Counted from the stretch's first letter, positions 28,309-37,814 are shown. The stretch is 64,000 bases of DNA from Planctomicrobium sp051465645 (GCF_051465645.1 NZ_CP195790.1:744001-808000); one strand, 5' to 3'. Notes: generated from the letters alone by a model not told the origin. Made by a program: numbers and translations.

Positions 28309-28866
28309 ATGTCAGAGCAGTTTTTCAAACGTTACCGAATGGAGCTTGACTTCCGCGTCACGGAAGTGGGGCGTGCCAGATTGCCAGAAGGGTTTGTCTG
28401 GCACGCGTGGAACCCACGACTGGTCCAATTCCATGCGATGGTAAAGTACGAATGCTTTCGCGGAGAAATGGATCTGGAGTTGTTCCCCACTCTGCGAAGT
28501 CGAACCGGGTGTGAAGAGCTCATGCGGGCCATTTGTGCCCATCCAAGATTTCTCCCCAAGGCGACCTGGCTGATTGAATATGAAGGGAGTGACTCGCTGG
28601 TTCCGATTGGTGTCGGAACGATTCAGGGGTTAACTCAGGATTCCAGATGTGGAGCGATTCAGAATGTTGGGGTCCTCTCTGAATTTCGAAATCGTGGATT
28701 GGGACGTGCTCTTGTCGTGAAAGCTCTACGCGGCTTTCGCAGCGCTGGAATGGAGCGAGTCGTCCTCGATGTCACTGCCCATAATTCGTCTGCGGTCGAA
28801 CTCTATCGCTCTATCGGATTTCAGGTGATCAGCACGTCCTACCGGCCAGTTTATTCTCCGCTATAG
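28309..28866 (+). CDS. GNAT family N-acetyltransferase
   Basis: A 185-residue acetyl-CoA-dependent acyltransferase. The C-terminal half carries the GNAT core: beta strand IQNVGVLSEFRNRGLGRALV, with the R/Q-x-x-G-x-G/A acetyl-CoA pyrophosphate loop in RNRGLGRA, then MERVVLDVTAHNSSAVELYRSIGFQ (motif B with the Asn and Tyr typical of the family). The N-terminal 90 residues are less conserved and may shape the substrate site. ATG 28309 is preferred over GTG 28306. The acceptor substrate is unknown. A shared hairpin terminator lies just downstream. Confidence 0.85.
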   Translation: MSEQFFKRYRMELDFRVTEVGRARLPEGFVWHAWNPRLVQFHAMVKYECFRGEMDLELFPTLRSRTGCEELMRAICAHPRFLPKATWLIEYEGSDSLVPIGVGTIQGLTQDSRCGAIQNVGVLSEFRNRGLGRALVVKALRGFRSAGMERVVLDVTAHNSSAVELYRSIGFQVISTSYRPVYSPL

Positions 28867-28894
28867 ATCGACACCGGACCACCAGAAATGAAAA

Positions 28895-28928
28895 GAGGCC
28901 TTCGCATCAATGATTGATGGAAGGCCTC
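28895..28928. terminator. Bidirectional hairpin terminator
   Basis: Stem GAGGCCTTC (28895-28903) with GAAGGCCTC (28920-28928), plus an inner CATCA/TGATG pairing. The minus-strand side is followed by TTTTCATTT and the plus side by AACGTCTTT. It separates the convergent GNAT and metallophosphoesterase genes. Confidence 0.8.
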
Positions 28929-28959
28929 AACGTCTTTACAGATGGTCGTGATCCGGGCG

Positions 28960-29877
28960 TTATCTCAGCCAGGTCAGATCCACTTTCTGGTTGTTGAGTT
29001 TGTGATCTGCTGCGATCGTGTGCAGATGAAGGCCGATTCCTTTTGCATTCAACTGGGCAAGAACCCAACCGTTTGGAAGTTCCGGATTGAACACATAAGC
29101 AACCGGAGGCAGATTGACGAGATGAATGCCGTCCTTCTGCTCAATATGCCAACGGTGAGAGTGTCCATAGAAGAAGGCTTTGACCTGCTTACGGGACTTC
29201 AGCAATTCATAGAACGCTTCGGTGTCCTGAATCCCTCCCCAGGGTTTGCCAGATTCTGGTGGAACAAATTGCATGTTGTGATGTGCAAAGACAATGACCG
29301 GCTTCTCTTTTCGAGCATCCAAAGCCTCAGCCAGCCACTTCAACTGCGTTTCGCCGATTTCCCCAGTGACAACATTGACGGCCTTCTGAGTATCAAGAAG
29401 AACGATATCAGCAAATGGAGTTTCAATAACGCTGATGAGCTTGTTTGAGACAGGCGGCATTGCAGCACGCTGGTCCGCGAACGAGGAGTACAACGGTTCA
29501 TGATCGTCGTGATTCCCCATCAGCAGGTGCAGCGGAATCCCGCCCTTCCTGACCGGCTCAAGACCTTTCGCGAGATTCTGGTAATCGCCGGGAAGCCCTC
29601 TGTTGTAGGCGCAATCCCCGTTCAGAATCAGCCCGGCAGGTTTGCGGCCCAACTTGCCAATTTCCTGAACAACCTGATTCAGGTTGTCGGTCATGTTCAC
29701 GGTACGAGCGATCGTGGCAGGATTCGCGTCGATATGTGTATCTGAAAGAATCGCGAAAAGGTTGGGATCGCTTCCTTCAGCTGACCACCCTTGCCTGCAG
29801 ACCATGAGCCCGGCCATTGCGGCGGAACTGCGGACCAGAAACGAACGGCGGGTCATCGGGGGAACATGGATCGGCAT
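28960..29877 (-). CDS. Calcineurin-like metallophosphoesterase, Tat-exported
   Basis: A 305-residue binuclear-metal phosphoesterase. All family motifs are visible in order: LSDTHID (D-x-H), LNGDCAYN (GD), GNHDDH (GNHD), FAHHN and YGHSH (GHxH). The N-terminus is a twin-arginine signal, MTRRSFLVRSSAAMAG, so it acts in the periplasm or at the surface. I chose the ATG at 29877, which has GGAGCACC upstream and places the Tat motif near the N-terminus; the longer frame from 29952 adds a segment without features. It follows the SSS symporter gene by 115 bp on the same strand. Substrate unknown (phosphomonoester, phosphodiester or nucleotide). Confidence 0.85.
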   Translation of the reverse strand: MPIHVPPMTRRSFLVRSSAAMAGLMVCRQGWSAEGSDPNLFAILSDTHIDANPATIARTVNMTDNLNQVVQEIGKLGRKPAGLILNGDCAYNRGLPGDYQNLAKGLEPVRKGGIPLHLLMGNHDDHEPLYSSFADQRAAMPPVSNKLISVIETPFADIVLLDTQKAVNVVTGEIGETQLKWLAEALDARKEKPVIVFAHHNMQFVPPESGKPWGGIQDTEAFYELLKSRKQVKAFFYGHSHRWHIEQKDGIHLVNLPPVAYVFNPELPNGWVLAQLNAKGIGLHLHTIAADHKLNNQKVDLTWLR

Positions 29878-29992
29878 ACTACGGTGCTCCAACAGTGGCG
29901 AGAGGGAATGTAGCAAACAGAGTCGCAGACATTTCCCACCTAGTCTAAGCAAATTGGCTTACGGATTGGGAGTCCGCTGTGTGAACTTGGTG

Positions 29993-31627
29993 TTAACTTG
30001 CGTCTGCCGAAACGTCGTGTGCCTCCGTCCGTTTCAGTGGTCGTTGAAGAACAGCACGCCAAGTAAAGGATTGGCCCGGGTGGGGCTGTCGACTCTCGAC
30101 AATGAAACTGAGTAGCCATGCGGTGAGGACTGTGGTTAGCAGCGGAAGTGCCACTGAAAGGAGAATGGTGGGGCCGACCGATGTTTGAAAAATTTGTTTT
30201 CCCCAACTCCACAGCACCGAGACAGTCAGGCCGACAACAATGGCCACTGACACCGAACGGCCGGTACAGCGTGGAAAAAACATCCCGATAATGAAGAGTG
30301 CTGCAAGCGGTCCGACGAACATGTTGAAGAATTTGGGCATCAGATCGAAGATGGTCATCTCGCTATTGAGTGCAAGGTAAGCAACGAACCCGGCATTGAT
30401 GGTCACGATCATCGTGATCAGGATGCAGAGGACTCGGACGAACAGAAGAGACGGATCCTTCTTTCCAAGGCGTTCATTTCTCTTCGAGAGCAGGTCTGTT
30501 GATGCAACTGCTGTGATCGAGTTGACACCTGCTTCGAGTGTCTGAATGGCGTCGCAAAGGAAGGCCGAAATGATCAGACCTGCACAGCCTGCCGGCAACT
30601 GATTGCTGAGAAAGTGTGGAAAGAGTTTGTCCGCAGAGTTGATGACAGTCCAGCCTTCCGGAAGCAGTTGAGGGTTCTTCGAGTAGAACGCCAGCAGAGC
30701 GAACCCACAAGTGGCCAGAAGACTGACCATAAAGATATCTGTTCCAATATTGATGAAGTAGCTTCTTCGAGCAGACGAAATCGACTCTGTTGAAAAATAC
30801 CGTTGTAAGACGACCTGATCTGAACAATGAGTGCTGATTGTCCAGAAGAAGTGATTGATCATTGCGGTGATGATGGTCACTCGAATGGTCAAATCCAGAC
30901 TGAAGAGAGGCGGAGTCTTGTGATGTGTCGCTTCTGTTCGCGCCATCGTCCACCAGTCAACTGGCGCGGTTCCGGTTGTATACATGACTGACGCAATGAC
31001 CATGAATGCCCCGGAGACGAGCAACAGACATTGCAGCACGTCTGTCCAGATCACAGCCTGAATTCCGCCAACAACACTGTAAATTGCCGCGATCACTCCG
31101 ATAATGCCCATCCACCAGTAGAGGTCCGGACCAGGGAGGATCTCAAGGTCCGGTCCTTTCACGCGGTCTAATGCCATGGATGCGGCGAAGATCACCATAC
31201 TCATCCAGCCCAGTCGCAGAAAAATAAACAGCCATGCTCCTGCGATGCGAATAGAGTAGTTGAAACGGAGTTCCAGATAACTATACGCGCTGGTCAACTC
31301 CAGCCGCATATAGAACGGAATCCAGATTCTTGTGACGACGTAAGCAGAGAGCGGGACAGAGAGATAACCGCAGAAAAACCAGACGCCGTGTTTGACTACT
31401 TCCCCAGGCGAGCCGAGGTATGTTAGTGTCGAAAAGAGAGTCGCGAGGATACTCAGACCGACGGCGAACCAGGGAACGCGGCGTCCCCCCACAAAGAAGT
31501 CTTCCGACGAATGTTGTTTGCTGCCAAACCAGAGTGCAATGCCGAACGTTGTCAGTAGATAGAGGATAATCGCAACATAATCTAACTGTGACAGGCTTGA
31601 TTGCAATGTGAGTTCAGCTTCAGACAT
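29993..31627 (-). CDS. Sodium:solute symporter (SSS family)
   Basis: A 544-residue inner-membrane transporter with about 13-14 helices. SSS signatures: LDYVAIILYLLTTFGIALWFG in the first helix, SEDFFVGGRRVPWFAVGLSI (the SSS loop with Gly-Gly-Arg), FSTLTYLGSPGEV, and GAGVNSITAVASTDLL-like helix 8 text, here LEAGVNSITAVASTDLL. SSS members import sugars, sialic acid, amino acids or carboxylates with sodium. Position between a sialidase-like gene and a metallophosphoesterase suggests uptake of a carbohydrate product, but a terminator separates it from the sialidase-like gene. Start ATG 31627. Confidence 0.9.
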   Translation of the reverse strand: MSEAELTLQSSLSQLDYVAIILYLLTTFGIALWFGSKQHSSEDFFVGGRRVPWFAVGLSILATLFSTLTYLGSPGEVVKHGVWFFCGYLSVPLSAYVVTRIWIPFYMRLELTSAYSYLELRFNYSIRIAGAWLFIFLRLGWMSMVIFAASMALDRVKGPDLEILPGPDLYWWMGIIGVIAAIYSVVGGIQAVIWTDVLQCLLLVSGAFMVIASVMYTTGTAPVDWWTMARTEATHHKTPPLFSLDLTIRVTIITAMINHFFWTISTHCSDQVVLQRYFSTESISSARRSYFINIGTDIFMVSLLATCGFALLAFYSKNPQLLPEGWTVINSADKLFPHFLSNQLPAGCAGLIISAFLCDAIQTLEAGVNSITAVASTDLLSKRNERLGKKDPSLLFVRVLCILITMIVTINAGFVAYLALNSEMTIFDLMPKFFNMFVGPLAALFIIGMFFPRCTGRSVSVAIVVGLTVSVLWSWGKQIFQTSVGPTILLSVALPLLTTVLTAWLLSFIVESRQPHPGQSFTWRAVLQRPLKRTEAHDVSADAS

Positions 31628-31929
31628 CGGGTCTTATCGGCTTTCTGTTGCCCACCGTCTGGCAGGTTGAATTCGACTCGCGTTCAATCGATGAGACTCA
31701 ACTCGATTTCAAGGAGAAGGTGTCTCAGTTCAGGATATATTAAAGAAAATTGATCCTTTGGGAACACCGGTACGCCATCGATCAATAAAACTTCGCAGCA
31801 TCGCTTGTCTGCGTTCTACAACCGTTAGCTCGCATTCTCAGAAGAGATCGCAGTTGAAAATAAACTTGCAGTCGAAGTCGACAGGCAGTCTCCGACTGCA
31901 AGTTGAAATTCAGGCCAAATTGAGAAGAG
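31628..31929 (-). terminator. Intergenic stretch with terminator (stem 31863-31904)
   Basis: Perfect 12-bp stem AACTTGCAGTCG (31863-31874) with CGACTGCAAGTT (31893-31904). On the minus strand it starts 26 nt after the sialidase-like stop and is followed by TATTTTC, a usable U tract. This makes the sialidase-like gene a separate transcription unit from the SSS gene. Nothing else was recognised in the remaining 230 bp. Confidence 0.8.
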
Positions 31930-33909
31930 TTACTTCTGGTCTCCGTAGAGCCAAGCGAGATCAAATCGTGTGATGTCAGTCACCGTCAACCCATTTGGAA
32001 CGCGCTTGCCGGCGCAGTGTCCAACCAGCACGCTATCGCCAACGAAATCGATGGCCATATAGCAGTACCATCGTTCAGGGTCAGCAAAGAGGTTCTTCTT
32101 GTTGACCCAGGTCTTGCCATCGTCTTTGGAGACCGCCACTGTGAGTGGAGTACGGAAGTTCTTCAACTCTGGTGCGATGTTGGCATGGTCATTCCAGACC
32201 AACAGCAGGTCGCCTGTTGATGGAATACGCTCGATACTGGCTGGTGACAACGGGGACTTGATATCGGACTCAACCGCATCGGTCCATGTATCGCCGCCAT
32301 CGCTTGAATAACTCAGCATCTGACAACCTGGGTTCGCTCGAATGAACATCATGACCCGGCCGTCTTTCAATTCGACAACGCCTGGTTCCTGAGTTGTGAC
32401 TCGCTTGCCTTCGGCATTGAATGTCTTGAGGAGTGACTTGCTGCGGCGCCAAGTTGTGCCGTTATCGTCTGAGAAGTAGCACATGAGCTCCCCTGCCCAG
32501 TCGGCTTTGTTCTCAGTTGCTCGCTGATGAAGGCAAACAGGCAGGACGATACGACCGGACTTCAGTTGAATCGCACGGTTGTTGTTCAACACATAGTAGC
32601 CCACTTCATCGTTGATACATTGAGTTGGTGGACCCCATGTTGCCCCTTCGTCCGTGGAGATTCGCATGATCGGACGGCAATCTTTCAACGAATGTTTGCG
32701 AAGATAGAACAGAGCAATCCGTCCATCCTGCAGTCGCAGCAGAGAGACCGACATGACGTTCAGGCCGTCATCACTTTTGATGACAACGCGTTCGCTGTCT
32801 GACCAGGTCTTGCCGCCATCAGTTGAGATTCGCTCACGGAGGTCAGCCGAATCATGGTCTCCACCTCTGCCGGTGGTGAAGTGCGAATAGATGAACAGAA
32901 TGCGACCATCGTTGAGTTGGATAAAGTCGCCTTCGCTATTGCGGGAGTTGTTCTCACCCGGTGCAAGCTGCAGAACGACCTTCGGGCCAGTCGGAGTTGC
33001 TGGCGTGCCTTCAGACTTGGCAATTGCAGTCGACTCTTTCAGGAGACTTTGAGCAGCTCGAACAGTGACGTCGAGCGTCGGGTCGTCCAGCAATGAGATC
33101 AGAAGGGGGCGAGCCTCAGGCAGATTCGCTTCACCAGCAAAATACGCGGCGTCTGTTCGGATCGCAGGGTTGGCGTTCTTTAGGTTCTTCAGCAATGCCT
33201 GCTGTCCGGACGGATCCCCGATGACTGCGAGTGCGTTATCAAAATAGGCACGAGCGGCTTCGTCCTGAATCGACTGTTTGCGTTGGGTGAGTGCTGGAAT
33301 ATCGGATTGATCACCGATGGCACCAAGAATCCATGCTGCAACTCGAGCGTTGTTATCGTCAGTGCTTTTTACTTGAGCGCGAATATGATCAAGCGCTCCC
33401 GGCTCACCATGACGTGCCAGTGCCGCAGCTGCCATCAATGCTTTGATGGGTTGCTGATCATCATTCATTGCGGTGCGAAGCAAGGTGCGGTCGCCGACTT
33501 CGCTCACCTTATAAAGTGACTCGCAGGCGTGAGTGTGCCCGAATGAATCCTTGTCAGCCAGAATCTTCAACAGAGTGGCTGTCTGTTCACGATCCCCTGT
33601 TCGGACCAGCTCACGTGCGATTCCACATTGTTGACGTTGATCGAAGCCAGAGGCCGACAGCATCGGTGTCAGCAGCTCGCGTACTTCATTGTGAGCCCCG
33701 GCAAGTGAGAGTGCTTCGGCCGCGTGCATCGCTGGCCAGAATTCATCACTTTTGACCGCCTTCCGCAGGATTGCAAAGCACTTTTCCCTGGTTGCATCGT
33801 CGATTCCATTCATCGTGCTGCCTGTTGATTCTGCGAGGACCGAAGATGTCGGGTACCACGAGGCGGTCACCATCACCAGACAATGTGCGAACTTCCTCAA
33901 TGTCATCAT
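31930..33909 (-). CDS. HEAT-repeat / BNR sialidase-like exported protein
   Basis: A 659-residue exported protein with two parts. Residues 1-27 are a signal peptide (ending SSVLAES). Residues about 30-300 are HEAT-like helical repeats (for example DKDSFGHTHACESLYKVSEVGD, LMAAAALARHGEPGALDHI). Residues about 305-655 form a six-blade beta-propeller with Asp boxes S-x-D-x-G-x-T-W: STDGGKTWS, STDEGATWG, SDDNGTTWR, SSDGGDTWT and SKDDGKTWV. This propeller is the exo-alpha-sialidase (GH33-like) fold, but many planctomycete members may not cleave sialic acid. AAGGA lies 6 nt before the ATG at 33909. Neighbouring aldolase and symporter genes fit release, uptake and cleavage of a sugar acid. Confidence 0.85.
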   Translation of the reverse strand: MMTLRKFAHCLVMVTASWYPTSSVLAESTGSTMNGIDDATREKCFAILRKAVKSDEFWPAMHAAEALSLAGAHNEVRELLTPMLSASGFDQRQQCGIARELVRTGDREQTATLLKILADKDSFGHTHACESLYKVSEVGDRTLLRTAMNDDQQPIKALMAAAALARHGEPGALDHIRAQVKSTDDNNARVAAWILGAIGDQSDIPALTQRKQSIQDEAARAYFDNALAVIGDPSGQQALLKNLKNANPAIRTDAAYFAGEANLPEARPLLISLLDDPTLDVTVRAAQSLLKESTAIAKSEGTPATPTGPKVVLQLAPGENNSRNSEGDFIQLNDGRILFIYSHFTTGRGGDHDSADLRERISTDGGKTWSDSERVVIKSDDGLNVMSVSLLRLQDGRIALFYLRKHSLKDCRPIMRISTDEGATWGPPTQCINDEVGYYVLNNNRAIQLKSGRIVLPVCLHQRATENKADWAGELMCYFSDDNGTTWRRSKSLLKTFNAEGKRVTTQEPGVVELKDGRVMMFIRANPGCQMLSYSSDGGDTWTDAVESDIKSPLSPASIERIPSTGDLLLVWNDHANIAPELKNFRTPLTVAVSKDDGKTWVNKKNLFADPERWYCYMAIDFVGDSVLVGHCAGKRVPNGLTVTDITRFDLAWLYGDQK

Positions 33910-34040
33910 TGGAGGTCCTTTGACTGAAAGTTTCGGGGCGTTGATTCGGCTGCTATCTTAAATGGAGACTTTTCTGCAATTCCCAGTGCGACGCTACTTT
34001 TCGTCTTATTCGCTGACGATAAGGCGATTTGGATGCGAAG

Positions 34041-34946
34041 TTAAATGGCGACGCGAGAATTAGAAGCGAGTGCTTTTCTAATAATGGAAATATTCAGGAA
34101 CTGCTCACGCTGTTCTGGCGTTAATGGTCGGTATGGCGCTGGTGCGACATTGCCTGGGATTCCGCGTTCTTTCAGTAGTTCGGCAGCACTAGAGAACAAT
34201 GGTGCCTGAAAATTGATCAGACAATCAAGTAAAGCGGCAATGTCACGCTGGACCTCTTCAACTGTTCCCCAATCCTTGTTCTCTGCTGCATTGACCATGT
34301 GTTGCATCCAGTGAGGAACCAGGCCAAAAATCCCGTCGAGATGCTCTTTCACACCGGATCTCAAAAGCATGTCGAGCAAGAGTGGCTGGGCGATGATCAC
34401 ACGGAAATGATCCAGCAAGGTGTCAAGCAACGGTCGCGAAGTCGAGAACTGGTCCGAGCATTTAATCCCATGAATGTTCGGGTGACTCGCAAGTCGACGA
34501 ACTGTTTCTACTTCGAGCTTCGTGCCTGTCATCTGTGGAAGATCGTACAAATAGAGAGGCTTGTTGCTGACATCCGCCAGTGACTCGAAGTAATGAATCA
34601 GCTCTGGTTGCTTAAACTTGATACAGAACGGAGACAGCACGACGATTCCATCGATGTCGAGCTCATCGACCATCTTGATTCGGTCTCGTGTTCTTATGAA
34701 GCCAGTGTCCCCGACACCGACAAGCAGCTCTGCGCGTCCGGCGTTGATGCGTACCGAATGATTGATCAGGTCGAGCCACGTTTCCTCCGTGAGCAGCTGC
34801 ATAACTCCCATCGTTCCGCCGGCCAGAAGTCCCTGAATTCCATGAGAAAGCTGGTCTTCAATGTGAGCTTCCAGACCTTCGACGTGTAATTGCTCTTCGC
34901 TGTTTAACGGGGTGCAAAGTGCAGTGATCAGATGGAATTGGCTCAT
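34041..34946 (-). CDS. DapA/NanA-family class I aldolase
   Basis: A 301-residue TIM-barrel lyase of the dihydrodipicolinate synthase / N-acetylneuraminate lyase / KDG aldolase family. These enzymes form a Schiff base between a lysine and pyruvate. The Schiff-base Lys is K162 in IHGIKCSD, and the conserved Tyr is Y134 in LYLYDLPQ. The usual GTTGE substrate loop reads GGTMGVMQ (43-50), which departs from DapA and makes lysine biosynthesis unlikely. It is 132 bp upstream of the sialidase-like gene on the same strand. A role in sugar-acid catabolism is inferred from family and neighbours; NAL activity is possible but not shown. Confidence 0.85.
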   Translation of the reverse strand: MSQFHLITALCTPLNSEEQLHVEGLEAHIEDQLSHGIQGLLAGGTMGVMQLLTEETWLDLINHSVRINAGRAELLVGVGDTGFIRTRDRIKMVDELDIDGIVVLSPFCIKFKQPELIHYFESLADVSNKPLYLYDLPQMTGTKLEVETVRRLASHPNIHGIKCSDQFSTSRPLLDTLLDHFRVIIAQPLLLDMLLRSGVKEHLDGIFGLVPHWMQHMVNAAENKDWGTVEEVQRDIAALLDCLINFQAPLFSSAAELLKERGIPGNVAPAPYRPLTPEQREQFLNISIIRKALASNSRVAI

Positions 34947-35136
34947 GGCAAAACTCGAATGTCAGTTAGGGCGACGTGGCACGAAGAAGTCAGGCAGTCG
35001 TTGTTCCGTAAGATAGAAGTCAACTTCTGCGGTTCTGTATTCGTGACGTCAATTCTGTAAATGTGATCTTGATTGCTCTGCGACGGATTAGGGAGTGATG
35101 AGGCAGAGCAATTATGGAAAGTCTGTTGGAGTCCCC

Positions 35137-35949
35137 TTACTCTTTGCCTTTGAATTGCTCAGGGAACTGCTGATGCTTCAGTGAATAAGGGGAGCATTGG
35201 TGGAACCATCCGCCATCGATCTCGATTGTTGTCCCGGTCAGATAGCTGAAGGCTGGGTTTGCGAACATGGCGATGCAGTTCCCGATTTCGTCTGGTTGTG
35301 CATATCGCCTTAATGGAATCATGTCTTCCACGGTTTCACGCAGCTTCTGGTCAATTTCGGAGCTGCCATAGCCTTTGCTCAGCTCCGTATCAATCGCTCC
35401 AAGATTCAATGCGAGAACGCGAATACCGGATGGGCCGTACAGCGTCGAGAGTTCGTACGTCAGAGCGTCGATCCCCCCTTTCGCAGCGACATAGGCAGGA
35501 CTGATTCCACCAACAAATCGTGACTGAATACTGGAAATATTCAGGATCACTCCCTGCTTTTGGCTCTCCATGACTTCGGCACTCCATCGCGCGAGGAATG
35601 CCGGTGCGGTCAGACACACCTGAAGAGTTTTGTTCCATGACTCGAAAGAAATCGCCCGCATTGTCACGATGTCGCGCCATGCGGCATTATTCACGAGGAC
35701 GTCGATTCGTCCCCAATGTGAACGTGAACGATCGATGATGCTTTTGGTGTAATCGAGATCGGCCAAGTCTCCGTGACTGATCAGAACCTGGCTTCCGAGT
35801 GCCTCGATTTCGCGTGCAACGGAGTTCAACCCATTCTGGTCGATCGAGGCAATTGTCAGGTCGTACCCTGCTCTGGCAAATGCTTTCGCTGTGGCCGCAC
35901 CGATTCCTTGTGATGCGCCGGTGATGACTGCAACTGGACGCTTATTCAT
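35137..35949 (-). CDS. SDR family oxidoreductase
   Basis: A 270-residue classical short-chain dehydrogenase/reductase. It shows the cofactor loop TGASQGIG (10-17), the NNAA motif, the catalytic Ser in LNISSIQSR, and the YxxxK pair in AYVAAKGG, and it ends in the usual DGGW. The real start is ATG 35949, because the preceding gene ends at 35942: the two share ATGAATAA, an 8-nt overlap that implies translational coupling. An upstream frame to 36000 would overlap further without benefit. It is the last gene of a three-gene unit (SDR, deacylase, SDR). Substrate probably a sugar or polyol, unproven. Confidence 0.88.
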   Translation of the reverse strand: MNKRPVAVITGASQGIGAATAKAFARAGYDLTIASIDQNGLNSVAREIEALGSQVLISHGDLADLDYTKSIIDRSRSHWGRIDVLVNNAAWRDIVTMRAISFESWNKTLQVCLTAPAFLARWSAEVMESQKQGVILNISSIQSRFVGGISPAYVAAKGGIDALTYELSTLYGPSGIRVLALNLGAIDTELSKGYGSSEIDQKLRETVEDMIPLRRYAQPDEIGNCIAMFANPAFSYLTGTTIEIDGGWFHQCSPYSLKHQQFPEQFKGKE

Positions 35950-36853
35950 GAACGGAATCCTGCTGTGATGCTTCAAGGACGACTGCGAGGCAATCCCCAT
36001 GTTTTACCGACGGGATCGCCCGAAGCAGAAGGATCATTCCGTTCTGATTTGCTTTGATCGGTGATGAATCGTTTCCGTCGAATCGATGAATCCAGCCAAT
36101 CAGATCGCCTGACTTCACTTCATCCTTCAGGCGGACAACCGGTTCAAAGAGGCCAGCGACTTCAGCAGGATAGTTCTTCTGAAGGACACCGCTTTCACTG
36201 CGAGAGTCATGCACGATTGTGGTGACTCGATTTAACGGAGCGGGATATGCGTACATCCCCAGTTCCGACATGACTTGTAAGCACCCCGTGACATAGTCAT
36301 TTACACCGTCGGGATTCAACCCGGTTCCCCCGCCCCATTCGGCATAGATCGCAGGAACATTCGCGTCTCGTGCGGCCGACAATGAGCGTCCATTCAGATT
36401 CGGGTCTGTTCCCCAAATGAGCGGCAGATTGAAGGCTTTCGCCATCCGTTTCTGGCACTGCAGAATTTCCTCATTGGGGTGAAGCATGTACCCGGTTAGG
36501 GGGACAATGTCGAGCGCGATGCCACCTGTGTGCAAGTCGATCAGGTAGTCACTTTGTTGAATGAGATGGTTAATCTCCGAGGCGATTTTCTCGGTGATCG
36601 TTCCATCAGATTTTCCGGGAAATGTTCTTGCCAGATCAAGTCCGTCTGGCCCTGTTCGCTTCGCTTCGGTGAAGGCTGGCTCGTTGGCGATTGGAACAAA
36701 GGTCACCTGTCCGCGGAGATTGGTGACGTCAATCGTTTTCATGAGTTCGCGAATCGCAGCGATCGGTTCAAACTCATCGCCATGAATGCCGCCGAGGATC
36801 AGAAGGTTCTTTCCTGATTGTTGGCCATGAATGGTATGGGAACGGACTAACAT
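35942..36853 (-). CDS. Succinylglutamate desuccinylase/aspartoacylase-family deacylase
   Basis: A 303-residue zinc carboxypeptidase-fold hydrolase of the AstE/AspA family, which removes acyl groups from N-acyl amino acids or amides. Zinc ligands are visible in GGIHGDEFEP (His, Glu) and YLIDLHTGG (His), and the catalytic Glu probably in AIYAEWGGG. The C-terminal part (about 225-303) is the small beta domain. I start at ATG 36853, which begins just before the first strand; a longer frame to 37024 overlaps the upstream SDR gene. It sits between two SDR genes in one minus-strand operon, suggesting it removes an acyl group from an intermediate those enzymes oxidise. Confidence 0.85.
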   Translation of the reverse strand: MLVRSHTIHGQQSGKNLLILGGIHGDEFEPIAAIRELMKTIDVTNLRGQVTFVPIANEPAFTEAKRTGPDGLDLARTFPGKSDGTITEKIASEINHLIQQSDYLIDLHTGGIALDIVPLTGYMLHPNEEILQCQKRMAKAFNLPLIWGTDPNLNGRSLSAARDANVPAIYAEWGGGTGLNPDGVNDYVTGCLQVMSELGMYAYPAPLNRVTTIVHDSRSESGVLQKNYPAEVAGLFEPVVRLKDEVKSGDLIGWIHRFDGNDSSPIKANQNGMILLLRAIPSVKHGDCLAVVLEASQQDSVHE

Positions 36854-36962
36854 GCAACTTGTTTCTATACCGGTTCGGACTAACTTGACACCGAGTGGCG
36901 ATGACCGTTGTTTCAGTTTACAAATTCGTAAATGCGAGTGGGTGGGAAAGAACCCGGCTTGA

Positions 36963-37814
36963 TTACCAGGCAGTCCAACCGCCATCAATGACAAGGTTTT
37001 GCCCTGTCGTATAACTAGATGCATTGCTCGCCAGGTAGACGATTGGTCCTTTGATTTCTTCTGGAGTTCCCATACGTTTCATGGGACTCTTTTCTTTCAG
37101 ACGTCGCACCATTTCCTGTGGTGCATGTTCAGTCGGAAATGGTCCTGGGCAAAGGCAGTTCACACGGATATTGTCCGATGCCCAATAGACTGCAAGGTGA
37201 CGTGTCATCTGCACAACGCCTCCTTTCATTGCGTGATAAGAAACCGGACTGGCGGGGCAAACCTCGGCGTAGGCGTCTGGATATGATCCGACCAACCCGT
37301 ACATGGATCCAAGCAGAATCAGACTGCCAGAGGCGTTGTTGCTGACCACATGGTTTCGAAACTCTCTCGCCAACAGAAAGTATCCGGTGAGATTATCGAG
37401 CTGTCTGCGAAACTCTTCTCCTGTGACGGTCGACCAGTCTTTGCCGAGTGCTTCGTTCCCATTGTTGATGAGGACATCAATCGTCCCGGCCAGTTCGCAC
37501 CCTTTAGCATAGCCGCTTATGATCGACGCCTCATCCATGTGATCAAGTTCGACCGCATGGTGTGGCTTATTCACCGCTGGCAACGTCTCTAAGAGTGATT
37601 GAGCCTTGTCTAGCGAGCGACTTGCGACGACGACGCTGGCACCTGCTTCTGCCAACGCGCGTGCCATCGCTTTTCCAAGGTGCCCTGTTGCTCCTGTGAT
37701 GAATGCTGTTTTTCCATCCAGTCGAAACAGGTCGGAGATTGTGTTGTCGCTCTGGCTACTCAATGAAGCTACTCCGGTCTTATTCAAACGAGATGAATCA
37801 TGCGCGACGATCAT
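36963..37814 (-). CDS. SDR family oxidoreductase, gluconate-5-dehydrogenase-like
   Basis: A 283-residue classical SDR. Cofactor loop TGATGHLG near residue 41, a degenerate NNAG motif read as INNGNEA, and the active-site Y-x-x-x-K in SYHAMKGG; the end is DGGWTAW. The opening SDLFRLDGKTAFITGATGHLG and the spacing resemble gluconate 5-dehydrogenase and other sugar-acid SDRs. First gene of the SDR-deacylase-SDR unit; its start at ATG 37814 lies 11 bp from a perfect 10-bp inverted repeat that could be its operator. Cytoplasmic, NAD(P)-dependent. Exact substrate unknown. Confidence 0.87.
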   Translation of the reverse strand: MIVAHDSSRLNKTGVASLSSQSDNTISDLFRLDGKTAFITGATGHLGKAMARALAEAGASVVVASRSLDKAQSLLETLPAVNKPHHAVELDHMDEASIISGYAKGCELAGTIDVLINNGNEALGKDWSTVTGEEFRRQLDNLTGYFLLAREFRNHVVSNNASGSLILLGSMYGLVGSYPDAYAEVCPASPVSYHAMKGGVVQMTRHLAVYWASDNIRVNCLCPGPFPTEHAPQEMVRRLKEKSPMKRMGTPEEIKGPIVYLASNASSYTTGQNLVIDGGWTAW

